64,000 bases of DNA from UBA8752 sp002172485 (GCA_042089915.1 JBELJZ010000005.1:62001-126000); one strand, 5' to 3'. Shown: positions 23,091-39,441, counted from the stretch's first letter. Program-made: numbers and translations. The notes: generated by a model not told the origin, from the sequence alone.

Positions 23091-24022
23091 TCTTCGGCGA
23101 CTTCAGGTCGGGTGGCGTCCACTTTGGGGACCTCGACGTGGTTCAATGGCACCCCCTCAGGACGGGCGTGCTTCCAACGCGTGTGCGACCACAACCAGCA
23201 AGCGGGATCCCGGCGAAGCTGGGCTTCCAACCGGTCATACGTGGCCTGGAGCAAGGCCCCTTTCGGCCAGTCCTTGGGCGACACGGTGATGAGCTCGTAA
23301 TGCACCTCCCAATGCCCACGCGGTTTGCCTTCCGCCTTGCGCAAACCGAAGAAGACCACTGGCATATCGTATTTCCTGGCAAAGGCTTCCAATCCAAAGT
23401 GCATGGCCGTCTCCTGGCCCATCCACTCCATCCACCACGCCTTCTTGGGATCGAGGGGGCGCTGGTCCACGGCCAGCGTCACAGCCTTGGCACGGTGGCG
23501 CTCGGTCACCATCCAACCCGATACCGCCTTCATCTCCACGAGCTCCGTGCCGAACTGGCTTCGGGTCCGGCAAATCAAATCGTCATAGAACGCATTGGAC
23601 AGCCTCTTGTAAACCCCCATGATCGGAAGGGGAAGCGAATCTCCTGCGGTGACGGCGTAGCGCTCCCAATTGCCATAGTGCCCGCAGGACAAGAGCACGC
23701 CCGGTGGCCGGTCCGCGAACGGCGCGAGCACCTCGGGATTGACGTGGTGAAAACGCTTGGCGAGGTCGTCCCGATTGGCCTTGAAATGCTTCAGCGACTC
23801 GACAATGACTTCAGCAAGGTGGGTGAAGAATTGACGGGCGATGGCCTGACGCTCGGTGGCGGACTTCTCGGGAAAGGCCCGCTGAAGGTTGGCCAACACC
23901 ACCTTTTTCCGGTATCCACTCCACCACAGCAGGGTCGACAGCACGTCCGCAATCGGGTACAGCACGGCATGGGGCAGGCGCCCCAATGGGGCGACGAACA
24001 GGGTGTGCAACAGACGGGTCAT
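23087..24022 (-). CDS. Lysophospholipid/lipid A acyltransferase family protein (LpxL/HtrB-like)
   Basis: A 311-residue inner-membrane acyltransferase. It has an N-terminal hydrophobic anchor (PHAVLYPIADVLSTLLWWSG), NLQRAFPEKS, the catalytic HX4E motif in SCGHYGNWE, a VDQRP segment in the expected acceptor region and the C-terminal WLWSHTRWKH typical of late lipid A acyltransferases. The probable role is adding a secondary acyl chain to lipid A. Both ends overlap neighbouring genes by 4 nt. Confidence 0.92.
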   Translation of the reverse strand: MTRLLHTLFVAPLGRLPHAVLYPIADVLSTLLWWSGYRKKVVLANLQRAFPEKSATERQAIARQFFTHLAEVIVESLKHFKANRDDLAKRFHHVNPEVLAPFADRPPGVLLSCGHYGNWERYAVTAGDSLPLPIMGVYKRLSNAFYDDLICRTRSQFGTELVEMKAVSGWMVTERHRAKAVTLAVDQRPLDPKKAWWMEWMGQETAMHFGLEAFARKYDMPVVFFGLRKAEGKPRGHWEVHYELITVSPKDWPKGALLQATYDRLEAQLRRDPACWLWSHTRWKHARPEGVPLNHVEVPKVDATRPEVAEE

Positions 24023-24810
24023 CCAGCAGAAATGCGAAGACCGTCCTCCCCGAGGTACACACCGGAAGGGAGGTCAGGCAGCACGTGGCGGTGCCGCCCC
24101 ATCAGGTGGGACAAATGGGTCAGGTACGTCTCCTTGGGTGCGACGCGGTCCGCCACTTCCAAGGCCTCCTCGAGGTTGAAATGGCTGATGTGCTTCTCCT
24201 TGCGCAGGGCATTGAGCACCAGGATCTCCACGCCTTGGAGGCGCTCCCACGTCTCTGGGGCGAACGCATTCGCGTCGGTGATGTAGGCGATGGGACCGAT
24301 CCGGAATCCGAACACAGGCAATTTGTAATGCTTCACCGGCAAGGGCAGGATATCGACACCACCCACCGTCAAGGGTTGGCTGTCTAAGCCGTGCAGCCGG
24401 ACGCGGGGAACGCCCGGGTAGGGGTTCTCCGCGAACACGTAATGGAATTCCCGACGCAGGGCCTCTTGTACGCGCGGCGCGGCATACAGGTCCATGTCCC
24501 GCTTCTGGCGGAAGTTGAAGGCACGAACGTCGTCGAGACCGGCCACGTGATCCTTGTGCTCGTGGGTAAACAACACGGCATCAAGCTGTTGAACGCGGGC
24601 CCGCAGCATCTGCTGCCGAAAGTCGGGGCCGGTGTCGACGACGAAGGTCCGGTCGCCTTTCGGGGCATGGACGCCGTCCACTTCGAACATGGCGCTAGAC
24701 CGGAGCCGTTTGTCCCGCGGATCATGAGAGGTGCACACCTTGCAGTCGCAGGCAATGACCGGGACCCCTTGGGATGTTCCGGTACCGAGAAGGGTGAGGT
24801 GTACGCCCAT
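24019..24810 (-). CDS. MBL-fold metallo-hydrolase (PhnP-like)
   Basis: A 263-residue metal-dependent hydrolase. The N-terminus LTLLGTGTSQGVPVIACDC, with closely spaced cysteines, resembles PhnP-type phosphodiesterases; the metal motif is THEHKDHVAG with H83, H85, D87 and H88, and YITDAN and HLSHLMGRHRH supply later ligands. No phosphonate genes are nearby, so the natural substrate is open. It is the first gene of the operon MBL-acyltransferase-rarA. A TAACTTTG promoter box ends 5 nt before the ATG, implying a very short or absent leader. Confidence 0.93.
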   Translation of the reverse strand: MGVHLTLLGTGTSQGVPVIACDCKVCTSHDPRDKRLRSSAMFEVDGVHAPKGDRTFVVDTGPDFRQQMLRARVQQLDAVLFTHEHKDHVAGLDDVRAFNFRQKRDMDLYAAPRVQEALRREFHYVFAENPYPGVPRVRLHGLDSQPLTVGGVDILPLPVKHYKLPVFGFRIGPIAYITDANAFAPETWERLQGVEILVLNALRKEKHISHFNLEEALEVADRVAPKETYLTHLSHLMGRHRHVLPDLPSGVYLGEDGLRISAG

Positions 24811-24815
24811 AAAAG

Positions 24816-24823
24816 CAAAGTTA
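24816..24823 (-). promoter_or_regulatory. Promoter -7 box of the MBL-acyltransferase-rarA operon
   Basis: The minus strand reads TAACTTTG, an exact TAnnTTTG, only 5 nt before the ATG at 24810. The transcript should start at or within a few bases of the start codon. Confidence 0.55.
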
Positions 24824-24858
24824 AACCCGGGGCGGTCCGGGGTCCGGATTTCAGTCGA

Positions 24859-24866
24859 TACCTTTG
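24859..24866 (+). promoter_or_regulatory. Promoter -7 box of the gene at 24893
   Basis: TACCTTTG is an exact TAnnTTTG, 26 nt before the GTG start. It stands back to back with the divergent promoter at 24816-24823. Confidence 0.55.
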
Positions 24867-24892
24867 CAGCAACTCCTTACTCCCCCTAAACC

Positions 24893-26350
24893 GTGGAACC
24901 CAACCGTGTCGTCCTGTCGGCCAAGCAAAAGGCCTTGCGGATCAACATGAACCACGATCTCTACGGTACGTTTGCCGAGATCGGAGCTGGACAGGAAGTG
25001 GTCCGCCACTTCTTCCGTGCAGGCGGTGCCAGCGGCACCATCGCCAAGACCATCAGCGCGTACGACAAGGACTTCAGTGACGCCATCTATGGCGTCGAGG
25101 AGTCCGGCCGCTACGTCTGTGAGGCGCGGGTCCAGAAGATGCTCGACCACGAATACCGCCTCTGCGAGGAGCGGCTTCCGCGGGAGAAGCACCCCACCAA
25201 GAAGTATTTCGCCTTTGCGAACACCGTCGCCACAATCAATTACCACAAGACGATCGAGGGGCACGGTTGGTTCGGCATGCGGTTCCAGACCGGCCCAAAC
25301 AAGGCGCCCAACACGGTGGTACTGCATGCCCGCTTCCACGAGTCGGACGCCCTGCTGCAACACGCCACCATCGGAGTTCTCGGAGTGAACCTGATTTACG
25401 GCTGCCATTTCCTCTACAAGCAGCCCAACGACCTCCTGCAGAGCCTGTACGACGAGCTGGACCGCGACCGCATCGAAATCGACACCATCCAGATGGACGG
25501 GCCTGATTTCGCAGGAGTGGACAATCGTCTGCTCTCCCTGCAACTCGTGAAGCACGGCATGACCGATGCGGTCATCTTCTCCCCCGACGGCCGGAACCTC
25601 CAAGCCGCAGATGTCCTCTACAAGAAGAACATCTTGGCCATCCGAGGCAGCTTCCGCCCGGTGACCCGCGTCAACCTCGACATGATGCAGCGCGGCCTCA
25701 CCCAATTCAAAGAGGAGAAGCGCGTCGAGCAGGACAAGATTCAACTGCTTTTCGAGATCACCCTCAACAACCTCAAAGCCGAGGGCGACATCGACGAAAA
25801 GGACTTCCTCGATCGGGCCGACATTCTCTGCTCCCTCGGGCAGACGGTGCTCATCTCGAACTATCAGGAGTACTACAAGCTGATCGAGTACTTCTCCCGC
25901 TACACCAAGAAGCGGATGGGGGTCATCATGGGCGGCAATGCCCTGATGGACCTCTTTAATGAGCGCTACTACCGCGACCTCAACGGCGGCATCCTCCAGG
26001 CCTTTGGCGTGATGTTCAGCCGGGATCTCAAGGTCTATGCCTACCCGTGGCACGACAACGAGAACGATGTGCTCATCCGCACGGACAATGCGCCCATCCA
26101 TCCGCGCATCAAGCCTCTGTACGACTACCTGCTCTTCAACAAGCGCATCACCGACATCCAACTCGACGATTTGTCGCTGCTGGACATCTTCAGCGTGCAG
26201 GTCCTCCGGATGATCCGGGATGGAGAAAGCGGATGGGAGGACATGGTCCCCCACCCCGTCGACCACATCATCAAGCGAAACCGCTTGTTTGGCTATCACG
26301 GACCGGCTCAGGTGGACCCCGGACTGAGCGACGCGGCGCTCCTGAATTGA
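24893..26350 (+). CDS. Conserved cytoplasmic protein, function uncertain (family often mislabelled TonB-dependent receptor)
   Basis: A 485-residue soluble protein without signal peptide. The start GTG is preferred because the conserved N-terminal pattern (KQKALRIN, YGTFAEIGAGQEV, FFRAGGASGTIAKT, ISAYD) begins before the next ATG. Further conserved-looking blocks are GHGWFGMRFQ, GVLGVNLIYG, DNRLLSLQLV, VLYKKNILAIRGSFRPVT and LFNERYY. From memory, homologues in several phyla carry the labels TonB-dependent receptor or NaMN adenylyltransferase; neither fits, since there is no barrel, plug or export signal. It is followed by a strong bidirectional terminator. I assign no function. Confidence 0.8.
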   Translation: MEPNRVVLSAKQKALRINMNHDLYGTFAEIGAGQEVVRHFFRAGGASGTIAKTISAYDKDFSDAIYGVEESGRYVCEARVQKMLDHEYRLCEERLPREKHPTKKYFAFANTVATINYHKTIEGHGWFGMRFQTGPNKAPNTVVLHARFHESDALLQHATIGVLGVNLIYGCHFLYKQPNDLLQSLYDELDRDRIEIDTIQMDGPDFAGVDNRLLSLQLVKHGMTDAVIFSPDGRNLQAADVLYKKNILAIRGSFRPVTRVNLDMMQRGLTQFKEEKRVEQDKIQLLFEITLNNLKAEGDIDEKDFLDRADILCSLGQTVLISNYQEYYKLIEYFSRYTKKRMGVIMGGNALMDLFNERYYRDLNGGILQAFGVMFSRDLKVYAYPWHDNENDVLIRTDNAPIHPRIKPLYDYLLFNKRITDIQLDDLSLLDIFSVQVLRMIRDGESGWEDMVPHPVDHIIKRNRLFGYHGPAQVDPGLSDAALLN

Positions 26351-26373
26351 CGCGCCACCGAACCGAATTCACC

Positions 26374-26412
26374 CCAAGAAAAAAGGCGGCCTCAGGGCCG
26401 CCTTTTTCTTGG
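26374..26412. terminator. Bidirectional terminator between the gene at 24893 and rpoC
   Basis: Left arm CCAAGAAAAAAGGCGGCC and right arm GGCCGCCTTTTTCTTGG pair almost completely around a TCA loop, with A and T runs on both sides. It serves the convergent 24893 gene and rpoC. Confidence 0.93.
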
Positions 26413-26427
26413 TTCGTGGATAAGGGA

Positions 26428-30729
<4,302 letters not shown>

Positions 30730-30764
30730 CTCTTGGTGATCAATGGGTTCAAAGCAGGAGCAAC

Positions 30765-34580
<3,816 letters not shown>

Positions 34581-34636
34581 GGGTGCGGCTGTTGGGAGGT
34601 GTACAAATCGCAGACGGTGCAGGTGGGTTTTGGGAA

Positions 34637-34696
34637 TGTACCCTCGATATGGGGTACAGGAAGGTCAGACCGGGACCTGCGCCCAGCCTGACCTTC
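34637..34696 (-). promoter_or_regulatory. Two hairpins in the rplL-rpoB gap (possible attenuation or RNA processing)
   Basis: Read on the minus strand, a 9-bp stem GAAGGTCAG/CTGACCTTC (34696-34660, 19-nt loop) is followed by a 7-bp stem TGTACCC/GGGTACA (34658-34637, 8-nt loop). Neither is followed by a T-run, so these are not simple terminators. In E. coli the same gap holds an attenuator and an RNase III site; equivalence here is inference. Confidence 0.55.
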
Positions 34697-34718
34697 TGAA
34701 ATTCAGCGGGTTGTGATC

Positions 34719-35099
34719 TTACTTGATCTCAACCTCGGCTCCAGCTTCCTCGAGTTGGGTCTTGAGGGCTTCGGCCTCGTCCTTGGCGACGCCCTCCTTG
34801 AGGGTGGCGGGTGCGCCGTCAACGATGCCCTTGGCCTCCTTCAGGCCCTGACCGGTCAGCTCTTTCACGAGCTTCACGACCGCGAGCTTGGAGCCACCGG
34901 CAGCCTTGAGAATGACGTCAAACTCCGTCTTCTCTTCGCCACCGCCGCCTTCGCCGCCGCCAGCGGCGGGGCCAGCGACAACAGCAGCAGCAGCTGCGGG
35001 CTCGATGCCGTACTCATCTTTGAGGATATCTGCGAGTTCGCTGACCTCTTTGACGGTGAGGTTGACCAGCGACTCTGCCATGGTTTTCAAATCAGCCAT
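34719..35099 (-). CDS. rplL: 50S ribosomal protein L7/L12
   Basis: A 126-residue stalk protein that recruits translation GTPases. It has the N-terminal dimerisation part (MAESLVNLTVKEVSELADIL), an Ala/Gly-rich hinge (AAAAAVVAGPAAGGGEGGGG) and the conserved C-terminal domain (KTEFDVILKAAGGSKLAVVK to VEIK). A second in-frame ATG six codons later is an alternative start. Lies 49 bp after rplJ. Confidence 0.97.
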   Translation of the reverse strand: MADLKTMAESLVNLTVKEVSELADILKDEYGIEPAAAAAVVAGPAAGGGEGGGGEEKTEFDVILKAAGGSKLAVVKLVKELTGQGLKEAKGIVDGAPATLKEGVAKDEAEALKTQLEEAGAEVEIK

Positions 35100-35148
35100 G
35101 ATATATTGAATTGTGGGTTACTAGTTTGGGTTGTTGTTGGTGTCAAAA

Positions 35149-35673
35149 TCACGCCTCCCTTTCGGAAAGTGCTTTGACCAGTCCGGAAATGGTGTTTCCA
35201 CCGGATTGCAGTGCGCCGAGGACGTTTCGCATCGGGCTCTGGAGGAGGCCGACGAGTTCTCCGAGGAGTTCGTCCTTGCTCTTGATCTCCGTGAGCGCCT
35301 TCAGCTGGTCGTCACCGATGTACACCGCTTCTTCGACGTAGGCGCCCTTCAGAATCGGACGCTCACTGTTCTTGCGGAACTCCTTGATGAGCTTGGCCGG
35401 CGCATTGCCTACCGAGCCCGTCATGAGGGCAGTCTGGCCTTTGAGAACGTCCATGAGTTCGCCGTATTCACGGCCCTCGGTGCGTTCCATCGCGATGCGA
35501 AGCAGTGTGTTCTTCACCACCTGCAGTTTGATGTCAGCCTTGTAGCATTCTCCGCGCAACTTCGTCGTGTCGGCAGAATTCAGAGACGAAGCGTCCGTCA
35601 GGTACACCACATTGGTGTCCTGCAGCATGGCCTGGAGCTCCTCGATCGCTTGATTTTTCTCTTCGCGTGTCAT
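35149..35673 (-). CDS. rplJ: 50S ribosomal protein L10
   Basis: A 174-residue ribosomal protein that carries the L7/L12 dimers. The N-terminal domain has the typical VVKNTLLRIAMER and KGQTALMTG elements; the C-terminal helix binding L7/L12 is present (LVKALSEREA). Only 11 bp separate it from rplA, so the L10 autoregulatory leader known from some bacteria cannot lie directly upstream. Confidence 0.97.
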   Translation of the reverse strand: MTREEKNQAIEELQAMLQDTNVVYLTDASSLNSADTTKLRGECYKADIKLQVVKNTLLRIAMERTEGREYGELMDVLKGQTALMTGSVGNAPAKLIKEFRKNSERPILKGAYVEEAVYIGDDQLKALTEIKSKDELLGELVGLLQSPMRNVLGALQSGGNTISGLVKALSEREA

Positions 35674-35684
35674 GGATTCCTGGT

Positions 35685-36380
35685 TTAACTGTTGAGCGAC
35701 TTCGATTCAATCCGGACACCCGGGGACATCGTCGAGCTGATGTACACGCTCTTGATGTAGGTGCCCTTCGCAGAAGACGGACGCAAACGAACCAAGGTTT
35801 GAAGGACTTCGTTGGCATTCTCCGAAAGCTTCTCCTTGGAGAAACTCACCTTCCCTACGGAAGCATGGATGATACCGTACTTGTCCACCTTGAAATCGAT
35901 CTTGCCCGCCTTCACATCCTGGACGGCCTTCGCGACATCCATCGTGACTGTACCCGATTTCGGGTTGGGCATGAGGCCACGTGGTCCGAGAACTCGGCCC
36001 AGGGCGCCCACTTTGCCCATCACTTGGGGGGTCGTGATGATCACATCCACATCGGTCCATCCGCCTTTGATCTTCTCGACATATTCATCGAGACCGACGT
36101 GGTCCGCTCCAGCCTCCTTCGCCTCTGCCTCCTTGTCGGGATTGCAGAGGACCAGCACGCGGACGTTCTTACCACTTCCGTGAGGAAGGGAGACCGTGCC
36201 ACGTACCATCTGGTTGGCTTTGCGCGGGTCCACACCGAGGCTGACGGCGAGGTCGACAGAAGAGTCGAACGTCGTGGAGGAGATTTCCTTCACGATGCCA
36301 GCTGCTTCGTCAAGCGAGTACGCGGTGTCCACGTCGTACTTGTCGAGCGCGGCCTTGCGTTTGCGTGTCAGTTTTGCCAT
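35685..36380 (-). CDS. rplA: 50S ribosomal protein L1
   Basis: A 231-residue ribosomal stalk protein of the E-site side that binds 23S rRNA. The family signature is seen in GRVLGPRGLMPNPKSGTVT and KAGKIDFKVDKYGIIH, with MVRGTVSLPHGSGK in the middle. Length is normal. It starts 20 bp after rplK and is probably part of the same transcript; in E. coli L1 represses the rplK leader. Confidence 0.97.
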   Translation of the reverse strand: MAKLTRKRKAALDKYDVDTAYSLDEAAGIVKEISSTTFDSSVDLAVSLGVDPRKANQMVRGTVSLPHGSGKNVRVLVLCNPDKEAEAKEAGADHVGLDEYVEKIKGGWTDVDVIITTPQVMGKVGALGRVLGPRGLMPNPKSGTVTMDVAKAVQDVKAGKIDFKVDKYGIIHASVGKVSFSKEKLSENANEVLQTLVRLRPSSAKGTYIKSVYISSTMSPGVRIESKSLNS

Positions 36381-36400
36381 TGTGTCTGATGATTAGACGA

Positions 36401-36838
36401 TCAGAAAGGCGAATCGCCGGTCACGTTGAGCCCCATACTCCTTGCCGTTCCAGCGACCACCTTCATGGCGGATTCGATGGAGAAGCAATTGAGATCGGGC
36501 ATTTTGTCTTCTGCAATGGTGCGGACTTGGTCCCACGTCACTTTGCCCACCTTCTCACGATTGGATTCCGGAGAACCCTTCTTGATTTTGGCGGCTTCCA
36601 TGAGTTGCACTGCTGCAGGGGGGGTCTTGATGACAAATTCAAACGACTTGTCACTGTACACCGTAATGACCACCGGGAGAACTTTGCCTGCTTTGTCCTG
36701 GGTACGCCCATTGAACTGCTTGCAAAACTCCATGATGTTCACACCCGCCGCACCGAGTGCAGGACCAACCGGCGGTGAGGGGTTGGCAGCGCCACCTCTC
36801 ACTTGCAGTTTGACCAACTTGGCGACTTCTTTAGCCAT
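36401..36838 (-). CDS. rplK: 50S ribosomal protein L11
   Basis: A 145-residue protein of the GTPase-associated centre. It has the N-terminal VKLQVRGGAANPSPPVGPAL, the KTPPAAVQL element and C-terminal GTARSMGLNV. Only about 127 bp separate it from nusG; that gap contains a weak TGTCC/GGACA hairpin (near 36873-36896) that might serve L1 control, but I could not show that. Confidence 0.97.
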   Translation of the reverse strand: MAKEVAKLVKLQVRGGAANPSPPVGPALGAAGVNIMEFCKQFNGRTQDKAGKVLPVVITVYSDKSFEFVIKTPPAAVQLMEAAKIKKGSPESNREKVGKVTWDQVRTIAEDKMPDLNCFSIESAMKVVAGTARSMGLNVTGDSPF

Positions 36839-36965
36839 GGATCTATTGTTTATGATGAACAGGTCGGCCGCAGTGTCCAGGGAAGCATTCTGGGACAGGG
36901 CACGGGACGTCCTGGCTGTTCCTTATTTGGATTGGTTTCAGTAACTCTTCGATTCTAAGCAGCGT

Positions 36966-37517
36966 TCAGCTCTCCTTCTCTACTTGGAGGAAGCCCAGTT
37001 CCACTGGGGTCTTCCGTCCGAAAATCTTCACCATCACCTTCAGCTTGCGCTTCTCCTCGTTGATTTCTTCAATGGTGCCGTGGAATCCGTTGAATGGGCC
37101 ATCGCCCACCTTCACGGTCTCCCCGACTTTGTATGGGATGGCCAACTCCTGCTCGCTCTCCGCCAACTCGTCCATCCGGCCGAGCATCCGATTCACCTCA
37201 TTCTCCCGGAGTGGAAGTGGATCTCCCCGTTTCTCCGCGCCGAGGAATCCGATGACACTCGGGGTGTTGCGGATCACGTGCGGCACTTCGCCCACAAGGG
37301 CGCACTCGACAAACACGTAACCGGGGAAGTGGTTCCGTTCCTTGGTCACCTTTTTGCCGTTGCGGATCTGCAGCACCTTCTCCGTCGGGATCAGGATCTG
37401 GCCCACGTAATCGGACAAGCCGGCCGCGGAGATCTCGGACTCAAGGAAACCCTTGGCCTTGTTCTCCTGCCCGCCGATGGCGCGCACGACGTACCACTTC
37501 TTGTCGATTTCACTCAT
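36966..37517 (-). CDS. nusG: Transcription termination/antitermination protein NusG
   Basis: A 183-residue factor that binds RNA polymerase through its N-terminal NGN domain (KKWYVVRAIGGQENKAK, FPGYVFVECAL) and has a C-terminal KOW domain (VKVGDGPFNGFHGTIEEIN). Length and order are standard. It follows secE by 15 bp. Confidence 0.97.
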   Translation of the reverse strand: MSEIDKKWYVVRAIGGQENKAKGFLESEISAAGLSDYVGQILIPTEKVLQIRNGKKVTKERNHFPGYVFVECALVGEVPHVIRNTPSVIGFLGAEKRGDPLPLRENEVNRMLGRMDELAESEQELAIPYKVGETVKVGDGPFNGFHGTIEEINEEKRKLKVMVKIFGRKTPVELGFLQVEKES

Positions 37518-37532
37518 GGTTCAAATTCCGCT

Positions 37533-37754
37533 TCAAATGACGTAGGTGTAAATCATGCCGATGACCCCTTGCCAGAGGCTCTCTGCATTGTTCACACCGA
37601 ACACCCAGTCCATGGCGAACACAATGCCCGCGATGACAAGGGAAGCCACGAACACCAGCACGGAAGCCTCCTGCAATTGCTTGGGGCCAGGCCAGGTCAC
37701 GCGCTCCACCAGTTCGGTGTAGCTGTCCTTCACATATTCGATGACGTTTGCCAT
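37533..37754 (-). CDS. secE: Preprotein translocase subunit SecE
   Basis: A 73-residue single-span membrane protein of the Sec translocon. It has the conserved amphipathic helix ERVTWPGPKQL followed by one transmembrane segment (EASVLVFVASLVIAGIVFAM). I chose the ATG giving MANVIEYVKDS; a longer frame would extend into the tRNA-Trp gene. It lies between tRNA-Trp and nusG as in many bacteria. Confidence 0.95.
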   Translation of the reverse strand: MANVIEYVKDSYTELVERVTWPGPKQLQEASVLVFVASLVIAGIVFAMDWVFGVNNAESLWQGVIGMIYTYVI

Positions 37755-37769
37755 GTCGGTGGTGTTTTG

Positions 37770-37842
37770 CACGGGCAGCAGGACTCGAACCTGCAACCAA
37801 CGGTTTTGGAGACCGCTACTCTACCAATTGAGCTATGCCCGT
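37770..37842 (-). tRNA. tRNA-Trp(CCA)
   Basis: A 73-nt cloverleaf with acceptor ACGGGCA/TGCCCGT, anticodon loop CTCCAAA (anticodon CCA) and T-loop GGTTCGAGTCC. The encoded 3' end lacks CCA. It lies between tuf and secE, separated from tuf by a hairpin. Confidence 0.97.
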
Positions 37843-37849
37843 AGACGGC

Positions 37850-37881
37850 GAAAGAAGATGCCCGGTTGGGCACCTTCTTTC
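37850..37881 (-). terminator. Hairpin between tuf and tRNA-Trp
   Basis: A near-perfect 14-bp stem GAAAGAAGRTGCCC around an AACC loop on the minus strand. No T-run follows, so it may be a partial terminator or a processing site rather than a full stop of the operon. Confidence 0.55.
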
Positions 37882-37910
37882 CCCTTTCGTTATTCGTTGA
37901 AAACCGGGGC

Positions 37911-39095
37911 TCAGCTGAGCTCGGTCACCTGTCCAGCACCCACGGTGCGGCCACCCTCACGGATGGCGAAACGCAGACCGGGGCTCATGGCCACACCGTA
38001 GATCAACTCCACGGAAATGGTCACGTTGTCGCCAGGCATCACCATCTCGCGACCCTCCTCGAGGTGGATCTCACCAGTCACATCCGTCGTGCGGAAGTAG
38101 AACTGAGGACGGTACTTGTTGTGGAACGGCGTGTGGCGGCCACCCTCTTCCTTCTTGAGGATGTAGACCTCAGCCTTGAACTTGCTGTGCGGGGTCACGC
38201 TGCCAGGAGCCGCGATCACCATGCCACGCTTGATGTCCTTCTTGTCGATACCACGGAGGAGCAGACCAACATTGTCGCCAGCCTCACCACGGTCGAGAAT
38301 CTTACGGAACATCTCCACACCCGTGATGGTGGACTTCATGCCTTCAGCATTCAGACCGAGGATGTCAATCTCATCACCGGTGTTGATGATGCCGGTCTCG
38401 ATGCGACCGGTCGCCACCGTACCACGACCCGTGATCGTGAACACGTCCTCGACGGACATGAGGAACGGCTTCTGGTTGTCGCGCTCGGGCAGCTCGATGT
38501 ACTCATCCACAGCCTTCATCAGCTCGAGGACGGTATCGACCCACTTCTGCTCGCCGTTGAGGGCGCCGAGAGCGGAGCCCTGAATCACCGGCACGTTGTC
38601 TCCGTCGTACTCGTAGAAGCTGAGGAGCTCACGCACCTCCATCTCGACGAGCTCGAGCAACTCCTCGTCGTCGACCATGTCAACCTTGTTGAGGAAGGGA
38701 ACGATGCGCGGGACACCCACCTGACGACCGAGCAGGATGTGCTCACGGGTCTGGGGCATCGGGCCGTCAGTGGCGGCCACAACGAGGATGGCACCGTCCA
38801 TTTGGGCGGCACCCGTCACCATGTTCTTCACGTAGTCCGCGTGACCTGGACAGTCAACGTGGGCGTAGTGGCGGTTCTCCGTAGCGTACTCGACGTGCGA
38901 AGAGTTGATGGTAATACCACGCTCCTTTTCCTCGGGAGCGTTGTCAATCTGGTCAAAGGAGGAAGCCTCGCTGAAACCAGCGTCGGCCAACACTTTCGTG
39001 ATGGCGGCGGTGAGGGTCGTCTTGCCGTGGTCAACGTGACCGAGGGTCCCGATGTTCACGTGCGGCTTGGAACGATCAAACGTTTCTTTAGCCAT
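37911..39095 (-). CDS. tuf: Elongation factor Tu
   Basis: A 394-residue GTPase delivering aminoacyl-tRNA to the ribosome. G-domain motifs are GHVDHGKTT, the switch I KERGITI, DCPGHADY and NKVDM, followed by the two beta-barrel domains ending GAGQVTELS. It lies directly behind the four-tRNA cluster, as E. coli tufB does. Only one copy is in this window. Confidence 0.98.
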   Translation of the reverse strand: MAKETFDRSKPHVNIGTLGHVDHGKTTLTAAITKVLADAGFSEASSFDQIDNAPEEKERGITINSSHVEYATENRHYAHVDCPGHADYVKNMVTGAAQMDGAILVVAATDGPMPQTREHILLGRQVGVPRIVPFLNKVDMVDDEELLELVEMEVRELLSFYEYDGDNVPVIQGSALGALNGEQKWVDTVLELMKAVDEYIELPERDNQKPFLMSVEDVFTITGRGTVATGRIETGIINTGDEIDILGLNAEGMKSTITGVEMFRKILDRGEAGDNVGLLLRGIDKKDIKRGMVIAAPGSVTPHSKFKAEVYILKKEEGGRHTPFHNKYRPQFYFRTTDVTGEIHLEEGREMVMPGDNVTISVELIYGVAMSPGLRFAIREGGRTVGAGQVTELS

Positions 39096-39148
39096 GGTAG
39101 TGGTTGTTTATGGTTTACGTTAATATAAAGATGTGCTTCTTCAATGGA

Positions 39149-39219
39149 GCCAATGACGGGAATTGAACCCGTGACCTCTTCCTTACCAAGGAAGCGCTCT
39201 ACCCCTGAGCTACATCGGC
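39149..39219 (-). tRNA. tRNA-Thr(GGT)
   Basis: A 71-nt cloverleaf with acceptor GCCGATG/CATTGGC (one G-U pair), short D-loop AGCTCAGGGGTAGAGC, anticodon loop TTGGTAA (GGT) and T-loop GGTTCAATTCC. Fourth tRNA of the cluster, 53 bp before tuf. Confidence 0.96.
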
Positions 39220-39251
39220 TTGTCTGGACCGTCCCGTTGGACGGACCCTGG

Positions 39252-39324
39252 AGCGGAAGACGAGATTCGAACTCGCGACATTCAGCTTGGAAGGCTGACG
39301 CTCTACCAACTGAGCTACTTCCGC
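39252..39324 (-). tRNA. tRNA-Gly(TCC)
   Basis: A 73-nt cloverleaf with perfect acceptor GCGGAAG/CTTCCGC, anticodon loop CTTCCAA (TCC) and T-loop AGTTCGAATCT. Third tRNA of the cluster. Confidence 0.97.
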
Positions 39325-39331
39325 TTGCGTG

Positions 39332-39414
39332 TGGGGGTAATAGGATTCGAACCTATTCAGTCATAGACAACAGATTTACAGTCTGCCCCGGCTCTCCAAC
39401 TCCGGCGTACCCCC
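39332..39414 (-). tRNA. tRNA-Tyr(GTA)
   Basis: An 83-nt class II tRNA with acceptor GGGGGTA/TACCCCC, anticodon GTA in CTGTAAA, a long variable arm and T-loop GGTTCGAATCC. Second tRNA of the cluster, 7 bp before tRNA-Gly. Confidence 0.97.
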
Positions 39415-39441
39415 ATTTTGGGTCATGTGGTCGGTGTATGG

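Noticed and set aside
35674..35684. An L10 (rplJ) autoregulatory leader
   Set aside because: Only 11 bases separate rplA from rplJ, too short for the known leader structure.
37850..37881. The tuf/tRNA-Trp hairpin as a complete operon terminator
   Set aside because: The stem is strong but no T-run follows on the transcribed strand, and no convincing promoter was found for tRNA-Trp and secE, so read-through or processing is as likely.
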